Part shown: positions 20,030 through 32,131 of the stretch, piece after piece
How the letters are laid out: every line of letters starts with the position of its first letter
Position numbering within the stretch: position 1 is the stretch's first letter
Assembly: GCA_003988855.1 (NCBI GenBank)
Contig: QYAI01000008.1
Span: 62,001-126,000, forward strand
Direction of reading: 5' to 3'
DNA from: Arachnopeziza araneosa
Taxonomy: Eukaryota > Ascomycota > Leotiomycetes > Helotiales > Arachnopezizaceae
DNA length: 64,000 nucleotides
Notes under the pieces: generated by a model
The model's database searches: none
The model's input: the letters and a program-made list of their open reading frames with translations, nothing else
What the model was told of the DNA's origin: nothing
Program-made: the position numbers and the translations under genes

Positions 20030-21810
20030 ATGCGACCAGTATCTCGTTTACGGGTAGGATACCGAACCCCACTCATCTCAACATTTCGCAGCAGACCACA
20101 GCCTTTCCCTTCTCTAGAAACACACCCTTTGTCACTAGCACGCAAATATGGATCTACAAGTTCTGTCTGGAAGAATGTCCATGCCGAGCGCGCCAAAACT
20201 CTAAGCCAAAAATCGTTGGATGAAGAGGAAGATGAGTTCAATCATCAGGTAGATAATGCGATCGGAGAGGTGAAGGAGCTTCAGGCTAGAACACCATGGC
20301 ATCGAGAAGGGAGTGATACTCCTCCTGTAAAAAGACCTAGGAGAGCTAGTGCTATGACAAAGGGTTGGACCTTTTCTAAAGTCGCATTCCTAACGAACAC
20401 CAACTAAGAATTATACAGGCAAACTTCTGACAACACCTTCTCGACTTCTCAAATTGATCCTACCTCTCGTAACCACTGACAAGAATACGGATCGGAAATC
20501 TATTGAGCCGCTGGCATTGTTGGTTCACCCCCACCAGCCTCTCTCCTATCTTGAACGATTGATCCAATCTGAGCTGCCCATGATTAAAGGGAAGGATGAT
20601 AAGGAAAAAGTTCCACATGTTTGGTTCAGGGCTGAAGATAGTACAAGCGATGAAGCGGAAGTCGCTAAGGAATCTGAAGAAGATGTAGACGACGAAGAGG
20701 GCGGCGGGGAAGCTGAGAAGGGAGAGAATGAGCTTGCTGGTGAGGAAGGGAGTGATGAGCAAATTATTGATGGGAAACTTGTCAAACTTGGCAAAATTAG
20801 CTCCTCATCTGACCAGGATAAACAGAGTGATGGTGGAATCTCAGAGAAGAAGAAAATCGAAACGTCTCTTCGAGGAGGCCCAGGTGAGGGTGGTGTGGAA
20901 ATTTACTCGGGTCATGGTCGAGAGGGGTCGAATTCTAGAGACAAGAAATTCGTCCGTTGGTCCTCATCCACTGAAATCGGAGATTTCATCCGCGACGCTG
21001 CACGAGGAAAAGAATTCGCCGTTGAGATTGAAGGCGCTTCTAAAGAAATACGTGTTGGAGTTCCATCTTTCAACGATCGAACTCATTACCTTCGAGTTAG
21101 ACTAAGAAAAGCTAGTAAAAAGTTGGCCGACTTGGCGAGTTTGAAAAAAGAGTGTGATCACTTGGCACATAAGAGTGCTCAGCGGTTGGCTATGGGTGGT
21201 TTTGGAATCATAGTCACCTGGTGGTATTTCGTCTACTATTTCACGTTTGGTAAGGAGCTTTATTATTCTTTCAATTCTTTCTTCTGTAAAGTAAGGTTTC
21301 ACCTATGATTTATTTCACGCAAAGTTGTACTCTTATAAAATTCATTCTTGTCTCTTTTGATACAATAGAATAGAGCAATGCTGACACAGGGCTACAGAAA
21401 CAAGTTATGGATGGGACACCATGGAACCCATTACCTATCTGGCTGGTCTCTCGACTATCATGATTGGTTATCTCTGGTTCTTATATCACAATAGGGAGGT
21501 TTCGTATCGTGCTGCCCTCAATTTGACTGTATCTAAACGACAGAACACTCTGTATCAGTTACGAGGGTTTGACGTAAATAAATGGGAGAGTCTAATAGAA
21601 GAAGCGAATGCCCTTAGGAAAGAAGTCAAGAACATCGCAGATGAATACGATGTTGAATGGGATGAGAGGCAAGATGGAGCAACGGAGGAAGTCCATGATG
21701 CTTTAAGAGAAGAGAGAAGAAAAGAGAAAGGCAAGAGTGATGAGGACGACGATGACGATGATGACAAGTCAGAAGAGAAGAAGAAGAAGAGCTCGAACGA
21801 CGATAAATGA
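20030..21810 (+). CDS. Mitochondrial calcium uniporter (MCU) pore-forming protein
   Basis: Three exons (20030..20363, 20419..21249, 21398..21810) join in phase to 525 residues. The Arg-rich N-terminus (MRPVSRLRVGYRTPLISTFR) is a mitochondrial presequence. TKGKLLTTPSRLLKLILPL starts the matrix domain, which carries a long acidic insertion (about residues 170-260). A coiled coil (RKASKKLADLASLKKECDHL) leads into TM1 (GGFGIIVTWWYFVYYFTFG). The third exon rebuilds the selectivity-filter loop YGWDTMEPITYLAGL, a variant of the DIME signature with the key Asp and Glu, followed by TM2 (MIGYLWFLYHNREVSYRAAL). The C-terminus is a poly-Asp/Lys tail. MCU conducts Ca2+ across the inner mitochondrial membrane. 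Filamentous ascomycetes often have MCU while lacking MICU and EMRE, so regulation may differ from that in animals. Confidence 0.93.
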
Positions 21811-22181
21811 TGCAGATGATGGAGCAGGTGTTCTTCTGCACCCTGGTTTATTTTATATGTCTATCAACTTGTTCCTTGCATTTTACAACGCATACAAGCA
21901 TAGCAAATATGAACTCCAAACATACTTATGTTGGTTCATTTCTATTGATTGATTTTGAGCTTGTAAGATCATGTGACTCTAAGTTACAATCCACTTTTGT
22001 TCTCTAAGGTTGCTTGTATTGTATTGCTCAAGCGTCAAGATTGTTTTTAAATCAAGGTGGATTTAATTATATGGCACCTTTTCTTTGACCAACAGTCCCT
22101 TTATCAACTGCCATCATCATCCTAGAATAAACTCTGTATCCTATTGTTTCCATCTTTTAATTGTACTATCGTTTCTCGGCC

Positions 22182-23056
22182 ATGCCCCTAGAATTCTCTC
22201 CCAACTCCTAACCCATAATCCGCCTCTCCCCACCCCACACGCACCTCATCCTGACTCCCATCCTCGAAAGCGACGGACATGCCATCGTCTCCGCCATAAA
22301 CTCCCCCCTCGTCTATGAACAGCTAGTCTCACCCCCCTTCCCTTTCCTCCTGTCGGACTTCACATCCTCCTTCGCCGTTCAAGCAGAGAAATCCGCTGCG
22401 GTATCAGAGCGGCTAAAAGAAGTCCTGGATCCGGAACGGGAGAGGAGATGGGTGAGCGTGGGGTGTCCTTACGCCGTCATTAGAGAGGATGGGTCCGGGA
22501 GGTTCTTGGGACAGATTTCGTGCAAGTTGAGAGGGTTTAGGGCAGTGGGGGATGAGCAGGAGAGGAACAGGATCCTGGGAGAGAATGACAAGTGGGCGGA
22601 GGACGGAGATCAAAGAGTAGAATGGGAGGTTGGCTGTGAGTTTGATTTAGATTTCTCCTTTCCACGCTTCAAACCAAGCAAACCTCGTCTATCTGGATCT
22701 CAGATCTCACACGCAATGAACTCTAGTCCCCCAACAAATCAAACTGCATTCTAACCACCCCAAAAATAGACTGGCTCATCCCCGAAGCGAATGGTCAAGG
22801 TATCATGCTGGCAGCTTTGAGGACACTAATCGAGGACTGGATGGTGCCGTACGTGAATGCGAGGAGGGTGAGAGCGGTTTTCTTGATGGGGAATGAGGCG
22901 AGTAGGAGGGTATTGGAGAAATGTGGGTTTGTGCTTGAGAGGGTGGTGGACGATTTCATCGAGTTGAGTGAGGAGAAGATGGGGGTAAAAGGGATGAAGG
23001 TTGGGTTGGTTTTGATGGTTTGGGAAAGGGAAGGCGGGGATAAGGCTTTAATATGA
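22182..23056 (+). pseudogene. GNAT-family acetyltransferase with early in-frame stop
   Basis: Exons 22182..22635 and 22770..23056 join across a 134-nt intron and form a normal GNAT: HLILTPILESDGHAIVSAIN, then PYAVIREDGSGRFLGQISCK, then WEVGYWLIPEANGQGIMLAA and MGNEASRRVLEKCGFVLE. This is the RimJ/RimL-like family of ribosomal or small-molecule acetyltransferases. The only good start, ATG at 22182 (MPLEFSPNS), is followed in the same frame by TAA at 22209..22211, before PIIRLSP and the body of the domain. No intron that removes the stop is visible. A single C-to-T change from CAA, or an A-to-T change from AAA, would explain it. It may be a recent null allele, a sequencing error, or a gene with a start I cannot see. 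The rest shows no decay. Confidence 0.7.
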
Positions 23057-23201
23057 TAGATGCTCCAACTAGACAAAAGCGATGCCACTTGCATCCATGT
23101 CTAAGTAAACAAATGAACAGCAGCTCGGGAATACTTTAGGAACGACGGAGGAGAATTAGGTATCATAGACCTTATACAGATAGAATACACAACTACAGAA
23201 C

Positions 23202-24644
23202 CTATAACTCGTCCTTGCGAAATATTTCCTCGCTTCCTTCATCTTCTTCCTCATCGCTATCAATATCGACGATAGCAAATACAGCTCTCTCTTCGCCTGG
23301 CCGATCTACTACCTCAATCTTCCAAGCTTTCTCTTTCGCTATCTCCTGCACATGTTCTTTCAGTTTCTCCATTTCCTTCGGATCGAGATCCATTTTTTGC
23401 ATTTCTTTGTCGCTTAACATCTCGACTTCACCACCCTCCTCTTTGCTCTTCGATTGTGCTACCACTGTACCGTCCCATGAATTCTCTTTGCCAAAATTGG
23501 CAGGAACAGGCATACGCTGTCCGTCTTTATTTACCCATTTCCCAGCACCGAGAACCACTCCACCAATAACGATAGGCTTTTCTGTGGCTGATGCGTCGAG
23601 ACCAGCTTCGATAGCGGCCAATTCCGTGCGGTCTGCAACATCGTCATCGTCGACTACAATCCTACATTCGATCTGGTTTGCCTTTTCAACCTTCGGTGGT
23701 AAGAATGCGACATCGGTACAGAGCCTTGAGGTATAGACCAGCATTTGGTAGGAACAAATGGTCATTTCCTTGATGTATCCAATCCGATCATCTACAAGTG
23801 GATTGCAGTGAAATTGTATCTCAGTCTTTCTTGGTTTTTTGGTAAGGTCGCATATGGACCCTCCTTCCATCCTCTGCACTAAATATCTTGTATCGCCTTT
23901 AACTTGCAACACCGTCTTTGGTGGCTCGTGAGATCGTTTCCCCTTGGGAATCGCAACCTCATTTCCCCACTCATCTTCTTTTTCCGCTTTTGTCCTCCCC
24001 TCAACCCTGCCTAGAACAAACTCTTCCGTAGACATATCTCTTTGGGGTACTTGCGATTTTCCAGGCTGTGGAGGCAGTTGATGAAACTGGGTAATCGCAT
24101 CATTGTAGCAGTAGCTATAAGTGAACCAGCCACTATGATAGTAGATACACCTACCTTCCATTCCTTCAAGAAGCTCCCAACCTCGCTCTGTAGCCCGAGC
24201 AAGCTCTTTAGCTTCTGCCGCTTTCGCCAACTTTTCAGAGGTCTCATTACGGGCGGGAAGTTTGACTATAGGTATCGTGCAGAGGTGTTGTTCATCATTT
24301 AAAATCATAAGCTCGTAGGTTTCCTTCGAAGGGTCGAAGGTGTGAGGAAAGGAAGACGGAGGGACGTTGTGAGCGCCATTCTGGGAATCCAAGCTTGTTA
24401 TTTCCGGCGCATCTTGCACTGGAGACGCAGCTTGCTCAATTATGAGCTCGGCATCGGATACTGAGATAAATTTGTCGGAGATAACTAGTTCATACTAATT
24501 TGATTGTTCAGTTGAGGGGCTTGAATAGATTGTGAGGAGATGCACCTGTGGAAACGCGAGCAAGTCGTCGTGGACACTGAATACATTTTGACTTGCTAAA
24601 GCGATGTGAGCAGAAGCCAGTAAGGTGGCTGTGATTTGACGCAT
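23202..24644 (-). CDS. YOS9: ER quality-control lectin Yos9/OS-9
   Basis: Two exons (24644..24546, 24494..23202) join in phase to 463 residues. A signal peptide (MRQITATLLASAHIALAS) is followed by LLAFPQYELVISDKFIS, a conserved start of Yos9 proteins, with the splice after FPQ. The mannose-6-phosphate receptor homology domain is visible in YYHSGWFTYSYCYNDAITQF, RYLVQRMEGGSICDLT, RKTEIQFHCNP and ICSYQMLVYTSRLC. The C-terminus is acidic and ends in RKDEL, an ER-retention signal. Yos9 binds trimmed N-glycans on misfolded glycoproteins in the ER lumen and delivers them to the Hrd1 ubiquitin ligase for ERAD. An in-frame upstream ATG would put extra residues before the signal peptide, so I chose 24644. 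Confidence 0.93.
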
Positions 24645-27040
24645 AGTGCCATATGGCAATTGCACGATAACTAGCTCTTCACCACATACGTTGTTCAAGA
24701 TTCGAGAAAGCTGTCATCAAGCTTAATATCATGGCCTTGCGGCCTTATTTTTAAGGACCGATTTTTGTAATCTGCTGCTGATTGGTTAGATCAAAGCGAA
24801 GGTACAAATATTTCTTAATATCAACAACCTTCTGGCCTTGATAGATTCATCTCTACTGTAATAGAAGAGACTTTATGCAGTGCAGTTAGTCCGCGTATCA
24901 GTCTTCTTTCCAACGGCACATGTCAACTAATTTCTCATCTAGGTCATTCCACTTCAGTAGTATCTTCACTCCCTTAGCTTCGCCAGCAGTGGAGATAGAC
25001 TGTAGACCTACAGTATGTTAACAGAGCTTGTTACTCATTTGATTCTTTTACCTCTTCCATATCTGATCACTTGAGTTTGCAGGCCTAACAACATATGCTT
25101 CCTGTTCGGCTACAACTGTTTCATCAACATGTTTCGTGGATACGAAGAGCTTGAGCGTTGAGAAGTCATCAATGTGTCATTCCCAGCTCAAAATCCTACT
25201 TGCAAGATAAAGGAGTTGGCATACTGCCTATCTCTAGCGTCACGAAGGAATGGTGGTTAAAATTGAAGGCGTTTATTCAACCCCCAAGCCTACTTGCATT
25301 TGGATAGTTTATTGCACATCACATCTTCCTTATCCCTGTATAAAGCCGAAGACAAGCGTTACAAGTCAAGTACAATCAGGTATGATTTGGGCTTCAGCGA
25401 TGCCCGTGGGCCGGTTCAAGAACCCTTGAACGCTAGCAGAATGATGATACCGTGACGCGTGAACCTAACATGATATACTCGGGCTGCTAAGCCTTGTTAC
25501 ATATGAAAGCCTGACAAAGACCCCCACAATGTTACAGGATGGAGAGAGGAATCCTGCTGCTTCAGAAAGAGGAAACAGCCCAGAGCATTCGAAGCAAACA
25601 AAGCAATATAGATAGCGAGAACAGTATAGCAGAAACAGATTTTGATAAATTCGAACGAGCTTCCACAAAGTAGTCATTCTGATCCAGGAAAGGCTTCGTG
25701 GTTTCACGAGCAAGACCCAATCCATCACAGCTTTAGACACACCAGGTGCTGCGGAACTTTGCCCAGGAATTGGTCTCTGCCAAATGTCTCCCATCACGAA
25801 CTACTCGGGCGTCGAGGGAGCTTTCTAACTAGTCAGGTAGTAATATGCTTTACGAATTGCCAGCAAACGAGGTTCGGGCATCACGGCATATCAGGACAGT
25901 AAACCGTGTGACATTCTTTCATTAAAAGATACAGGCTGCCTTGGAAATGCCTCATTTTTCATGACAGGTCCAGATTGCCCGCCAGGCGAGGAAAAAGTTT
26001 GTGCGGGCTGTTGGAAGTAGCTTTGAATGGTTTCACTGCAAAAGCTGTCAGAGTTTTTGGACCAGTGAAAACCGAATGAAGGGGATCATGGCTTTGCTTG
26101 TTCTCGAATGCAAACCACTTCCCCGCCCACACCGGTGGGGAGCAGGATGAATGGCGCGCGGGTTGCATACGAGACCGGAATCTCGCCATCTGAGGACTGG
26201 AGCAATCAGCGTCCTGGCCTTGGGCGAGTGAGGCGGACAAGCGTTGCCTCACTTTCGTTCATTGGGCCTTGAGGGAGCAAAAGCAACGGCCAATCAGCAT
26301 GTCAGCGTGGCGGTGATTCGCTGCTTCACTCTTGGGGATGCTGGAATGGGTCGGCGCTGCATGGACTGGCATCTTTGCAGGTGTATGCGTGATGCTGGCA
26401 AGACGAACGACAACGCAGCAAGATACGCCCGGTGCGCCGGTGGCTGCCTGCCCACTGCATCCGCGATAGGCTTGGAGAACGCACTGCAGGTGGCGCCGAC
26501 CAGTAGGATGCGCATCGATTGTCGGTCTCTGAGGTGTGTTGATGATGATGGCGGTGGGAGTCAGTATCCGGTGCTGCTGCTACTTGCTTTGCTGACCCGA
26601 GTCGAACGCGGCCGATGGGGCCAGCTAGAGGAACATCCATCATCGCTGCTTCCATGCATCTCGTCATCCGTGAACCCACTCACTCCACCATGGCCCTCCC
26701 CAGAGCCCCAACCGCACTATCATGATCCCTTCCCATTCCCGTCGCCGCTGGGAAAGGGATTCATACTTAGTTTGTCTCTCGTCCATCACCCACCCATCCT
26801 TTTTCTCTTCCTCCGCCTTGTTTTCCACTGGAGCAGCGCCAGCAACCAGCACCACCAACGATCGACCTTCTTGAACATCAGCACGAACTATCCTGAGCTC
26901 CGTTCCTGCAATCCCATCTACACACGGTGAGTATTGGCCGGTGACAAGCTTCCCGCTGGCAAAGACCATGATGCTAAGTGCATGCGGCTACAGATACCAC
27001 CGTTGCACCCAACCTCGATCAGACCCCAGAGCTGCTCAGC
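24645..27040. other. Long intergenic region and 5' leader of the C2H2 gene
   Basis: No gene could be supported over 2.4 kb. The right third (from about 26,000) is GC-richer and pyrimidine-tract rich, as in long fungal promoters and leaders. A likely 5' UTR intron lies at 26927..26993 (GTGAGT...CTACAG). Open frames here lack motifs and overlap on both strands. Confidence 0.5.
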
Positions 27041-29097
27041 ATGGCTCACGGTCTACGGCTTGATACGTCACTCGACTTGGATCAAGAACAGGAGTATTTT
27101 GAATACCAACAACTGCTGCAGCAGAAGCAGAGCATCACACAACAACAACAGAGCATCACACAACTACAACAAAACATCGACGCGAAGCTCGCCTCCTTCC
27201 ACAGTCAACACAGATCCCCTATCCGCAAACACCAGCGACAAGGCAGTAATGTTCCGCGAAGCCTGTCAAGCACTGGAGTTCCCTCCACCTCCAGATACTT
27301 CTCTCCGGTATGATATTCTCTCCATAGGTCCTTCCTCCACCAGCTCACGCATCGTAGGATCAGATTGAAGTGCCTGCTACGATACGCAGAGCGTCTTCTC
27401 AACGGTCAGCAACCGCGATGGCACGGAACGGTTCCAAAAACTCTTCGCAGCGGACCCCGTTTATAGCAACTGGCCCAATGCCACCTCCCATTGTCGAGTT
27501 TCGAAGAGAGAATCCTACAATGGCTGATTGGACTGCACAAGACAACCACAGCGAGTACACACTCTCTCATCAAGCTTCCCACCTTCACCGCCCGACCCCA
27601 CAGCTCGAACTGGTCCCAGAAATGGAAATGGAGATGCTAGATCCGATGGACTTTATCCTTCGACAAACATCCGACTCAAACGCTTCGTTACCAATCAATC
27701 AACGACTTTCTACGAACCTGTATAACCTTCAGATTCCATCAACGCCTACCTCAGATTCGCTCACCACAGCAACAACACTCACAAGCATGAGTCGATCAAA
27801 TAGTCTTTACAACGAAGCTAAGCTTCCAGAAGGTATCCAGATGTTGAGGTTCAGTTCAAACAGATCATTTGTTAATGATGATCAACTCACCTGCGATCAA
27901 ACTACTCCTTTTCCATCTTCTCTTCATACTCGCCGTTCCTCAACCGAGGAACAGTCACAGCTCCTCACGGGCGCAGGTGGTGCAAGTAGCGTTTCCCAAT
28001 TTTCACCTTGTTTTCCTGTTCCATCTTCTGCTTTCTCTGGTGAGAAGATGCAAAAATCTCAATCGAATGAAAGTACTTCTTCGTCGTCATCCTCATCCTA
28101 CTCATCCTCTTCGTCTTCGTCCTCACGAAATATCAAGCGTTTGCAAGAGCAGAACAACTCAGCTGGTGCTCGGCCGCTAATGCCCAAAGGTGGCAGCGAA
28201 GAGATGTCGGGAGGAAATTCGTCGCAACCGATGTCTCGGCTCGGCTCAAAAGATGGATCAGATAAAGTTGCTATCTCAAAACCTGCTTACACTCGACCAA
28301 AGCATGATCGTGTCTACTGCAAATTATGCGAGGGTCACCCTGAAGGGTTTCGTGGTGAACATGAGCTCCGGAGACATCAAGACCGAGAACATAAGCAGAT
28401 GGTCAAGAAGTTTATTTGCGTTGAGCCAACAGATGGCCGAAGCCATCCTAAGCCTATTCTACCTCTGGCAAAGTGTAAGGCCTGCAATCAACAGAAGAAA
28501 AAATACAATGCATACTATAATGCGGCCGCCCACCTGCGACGGGCACACTTTAAGCCTAAACAACCAAAGGGCAGATCAAAGCAAACTAAAGTGGACAATG
28601 ATGAGAAGCGAGGTGGGAAGGGTGGTGGTGACTGGCCTGATATGAAGGAGTTGAAGTATTGGATGAAAGAGGTGGAAGAAGCGGCATCCGACTTCCAGCT
28701 CACCAATGCCGAACAAGAAGAAGAGGATGCGTCAGACGACGAGGATTCCAATGAACCTGTTGACGATGAATATTTCTCATCCCAACAAACCATCTCAACC
28801 GGCAATATCGACAACAGCTTCTTGCCAGACGCACCATCGATATTACACACTTACTCCAACATCAACCTGACCAATAACGCCTTATCTGGCATGCAGATGC
28901 CACTCGATCTTTCTGGTGCTCAACAAAGTCACCGCATGGACTCCATGTACACTAACTCAGCACAAAATTTCTCTTTGTTTTCCACAGACCCGTATCAGGC
29001 TGACCCATTAATGGGCTACTATGCGGATTCATCAGTTCCAGTGTTTCCTGTGGAACAAGATTTTGCAAGCACATTCACCCCCAATTCTTTTCAGTGA
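27041..29097 (+). CDS. C2H2-type zinc finger regulator (DUF7896-like)
   Basis: Exons 27041..27307 and 27364..29097 join across a 56-nt intron to 666 residues. The N-terminus has a Gln-rich helical stretch (EYFEYQQLLQQKQSITQQQQ). The middle is Ser/Thr-rich with a poly-Ser tract. The conserved part starts at RPKHDRVYCKLCEGHPEGFR with a C-x2-C finger completed by HELRRHQDREH. A second finger-like unit follows, CKACNQQKKKYNAYYNAAAH ending LRRAHF. Then comes DMKELKYWMKEVEEAASDFQ, which I associate with a domain of unknown function in fungal C2H2 proteins. The C-terminus is acidic then Gln/Ser-rich, as in an activation region. DNA binding is inferred. The ATG at 27041 is the first in frame; a 5' UTR intron lies just upstream. 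The targets are unknown. Confidence 0.85.
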
Positions 29098-32000
29098 ACT
29101 CGTCGCTGATATTTGATTCACTTCATGTATAAAGTCTCATAAGTTTTCCTTTCTCTCTCTTTCTGCTCTGAGGTACTGTAGTAAGGTTAAGGTCTCTTCT
29201 TTCTTCGATTTCGATTTCGATTCTTGTCTATATCTAAAGGGTGACAAGTACCTTATTGTCTTCATGTTTGCATGGTATTCCAATCTATTCATTGGATACC
29301 TAGTTCGTTTCTTCTTCATGGTCTGTTTAGGCGTGATTGGCTATGGTGGGTCGGTTAGAGGTCATGAGAAATGAGATACGATAAGATATAAATATCTGTA
29401 TGCTATGGCGGAGTCTTGGTGTGGGTGTGCTCAAGGCATCTTTATATCCATATTCTTATATTGGATGGTCACAGCATGGTAATAATATTATTACATAAAC
29501 AATACTTCGACATGGAGAGAAAATATTATTATTCCTCCTCCTCGTTTCTTCTGCCCATGCGTCTATTATCAGAATCTCCCAGGCACTCTCGTGGAAGTCA
29601 TGTAAGAAACAAATGCAATCCAATGTCAGGGTTAATTCCATGAAGTAAAAACCTTAGCTCTTTCCTTTTATTGATTGACATCACTGTACATTTCTAGAAG
29701 TAGATATTACTATGAGCATATTTCTTCACCAAAGAAGGAAGTTCATAACGAGAACTTGTCTCCGTAGATGTAGGTTTTCTCCGAGCTTTTTGATCTCCAG
29801 CCTCATCCTTTCAAGTTATCAACTGATTGTCTCGGTCCAGGATTACTTTTGACATCTCTGAAATAAGACCAGTCATCGTACACATCTAACACAAATTTTC
29901 ACTTTTTGAGTTCCGAGATTTACTCCGCATACAAACTGGTCCTCAGAAATGTTCCAGGAGGCTGTACTGTAGCTCTGAGGTCAACACACCATTGGCCAGA
30001 GAGCCCGCATCACAGGCGAGGTCGGAACTGGCCGTCCGGGGTGCCGCGAGCCTCACCAGACCTCACCGAGATGCAAGAACAACTCACGACAATACGAGAA
30101 ATGGGGATTCCGACTCATTTGACAACAAGGGGGAGTTGATATTAGCTTCTCTTGTCGAAATAAACCTCGACTGGATTTCCCGTTTTTCCACCATGTGTTT
30201 CCATCACAAAGCGAGAGCATATCTTAGAAGTAAAATTTCACGGGGGGTAACGAGTAACATACGCCACACTCTGGTCCACCAAATTCTGACATCTCCTAGT
30301 GTCTTTTTTTCTTTGGGTGCGGAGATAGAGTCTCTGGTAATTGTGAGACAATCTTGGCTAAGATATAACCAGAAAGTCAGGAGCTCAGAACGACAATCAA
30401 AGGTGTAATCAGTCACCCCAAGCTACGGTTCCTTGCCGATCTGCAATACACGATCTCTCCCCAGAGTGAACTCCTTTCTGTGAAAGTCGGGGTTTCCAGG
30501 CTATAAGTGTGAATTCGTCGTTCTGTAGAGCACTCATCTTTTTAAATCTAGACTTTTCAGCGAGTCTCGACCACCACATAAATATTCTTGGTCCTTTGTA
30601 TTGGCTGCTTTCCATAGTCATGGAATACTGAAGAAGCTCGAGTGTATTTTAGCGGTGTTTGATCGCTCATGAGCGAATGCTATGTGGAGGTAACGCATGC
30701 TATCCTCGCCGCCAGTAGGTCCAGTGCAAATGGACAAAACTATGAAGGGATTCCGTAAGTGATGTTTTTGATTCCAATAAGAATAGAAACAGTGAATTTT
30801 GTGCTGTGAGAAGTTGAAGTGTGCCAAGCAATCAACTTCACAGGCGACCAGTAGGTAGATATTTTTCCAATGCCAATACTAATGAGAAGGAGCTTAATCA
30901 TTCGATATGTAGAAGACATATTTTCGAGCTCAAAATTGTTCTGTTAAAGCACAAACATACCAGAAAAGCAATTCCAGAGACAGAGCAATCAAAATATAAG
31001 TCAAGTTACAAGCCAGGCCAAGAACCAAGGATTGGCTCGGAACACAGGTCCGCTCTCTCTTCGGAGACTAAAACCGCGAGTTACACAACATCTTGTCCCA
31101 TCTTTGAGGAGCGGGCCGTCCAAGAGCCATGTCATTGTCGGCTTTTTTTATCGGAGAATATATGTCTGCCGTCAAGAAGGTGGGTCTTGTACTCCCTACC
31201 TCCATCTAGAAAGCGGCAGTGACAACCGTCGAGTTGTTTTTTGAGTAGCGGAGTCGGTCTTTGATAGCGGCGGATAGTTGTACATCCCATAGAATCAACT
31301 TTCGTGTTAAAATGTAGTTAGAAAGGTGGATCTACTATATGGCGCAAGGCTGGATTGGTTGCGGTGCTGTTGACCGCACTTTTATCTGGTTAGCTGTTGA
31401 TATGCTTGGAATGGATTGGAGCCATCATGTTCAACTGCTGAGATAAAACATAAAAAATTTCCGGGACTTGGACATTGGCATAGCTGTGAGTCGTATTGTT
31501 CTACCCAAGTAGTCCGATGGAGGTGAGTGTTGAGAAACAAATATATTATGGATATTGATCGAATTATTTGCTATGACACTTAAAGGAGCGCTGCGTACAA
31601 AGAACATGCTTTCTAACCATCAAGCTATCTGGCTTGCTAAACAAGAAAAGCCTTCCGAAGTGAGTCTAGTATTTGGATCCGTGACTTTAACTGCTAGCTA
31701 CTGCTACAGCTTCTTGGTGCGGATAGAAGTATCTATACTTAGACAGCCCGAGGAAGAAAAAGAGAACAGCGTTTACTTCAACATATCTCGAACCGGATCA
31801 TATACTTTCTTCGACTCATTCCCGTTGTCCTGTACGATTGTGTAGGGTGGGTATGAATATTGAATATCACTCGTGTAGGTGCCAGAACTCTCGGCTGTAG
31901 AGATTATTTAAAGTCCTAATTATTTAGCTGGGTTGCGTTTCATACCTGCTTGTTCACCGTATCCATAAGTGTTTGCTTCTATTATATATTAACCAATAAT

Positions 32001-32131
32001 TCTAGGGCAATCCAAGGTTTTGGATTGGGCCTCTTGCTCTTTGTATCTATTGTGGCAAAATATTGGGAGTCCAAAAATAGCCAAATGGGTATAAGATATG
32101 CACGAGTATCCAAGAAGATAGACAGGCCGAG
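29098..32131. other. Intergenic, no gene supported
   Basis: About 3 kb without a recognisable coding segment. The open frames are short, overlap in several frames and contain no motifs. No tRNA, tandem repeat or transposase fragment was recognised. A leading part is the 3' UTR of the C2H2 gene. Confidence 0.5.

Noticed and set aside
25400..25450. GGTTCAAGAACC stretch resembling a tRNA T-arm
   Set aside because: No acceptor stem, anticodon arm or box A could be paired with it.
24645..26243. A possible CRISPR or phage feature
   Set aside because: No direct-repeat array and no bacterial gene context; the window is eukaryotic.
26244..26930. Plus-strand 228-codon frame before the C2H2 gene
   Set aside because: Frames are open on both strands in this GC-rich leader and contain no motif; it is better explained as promoter and 5' UTR.
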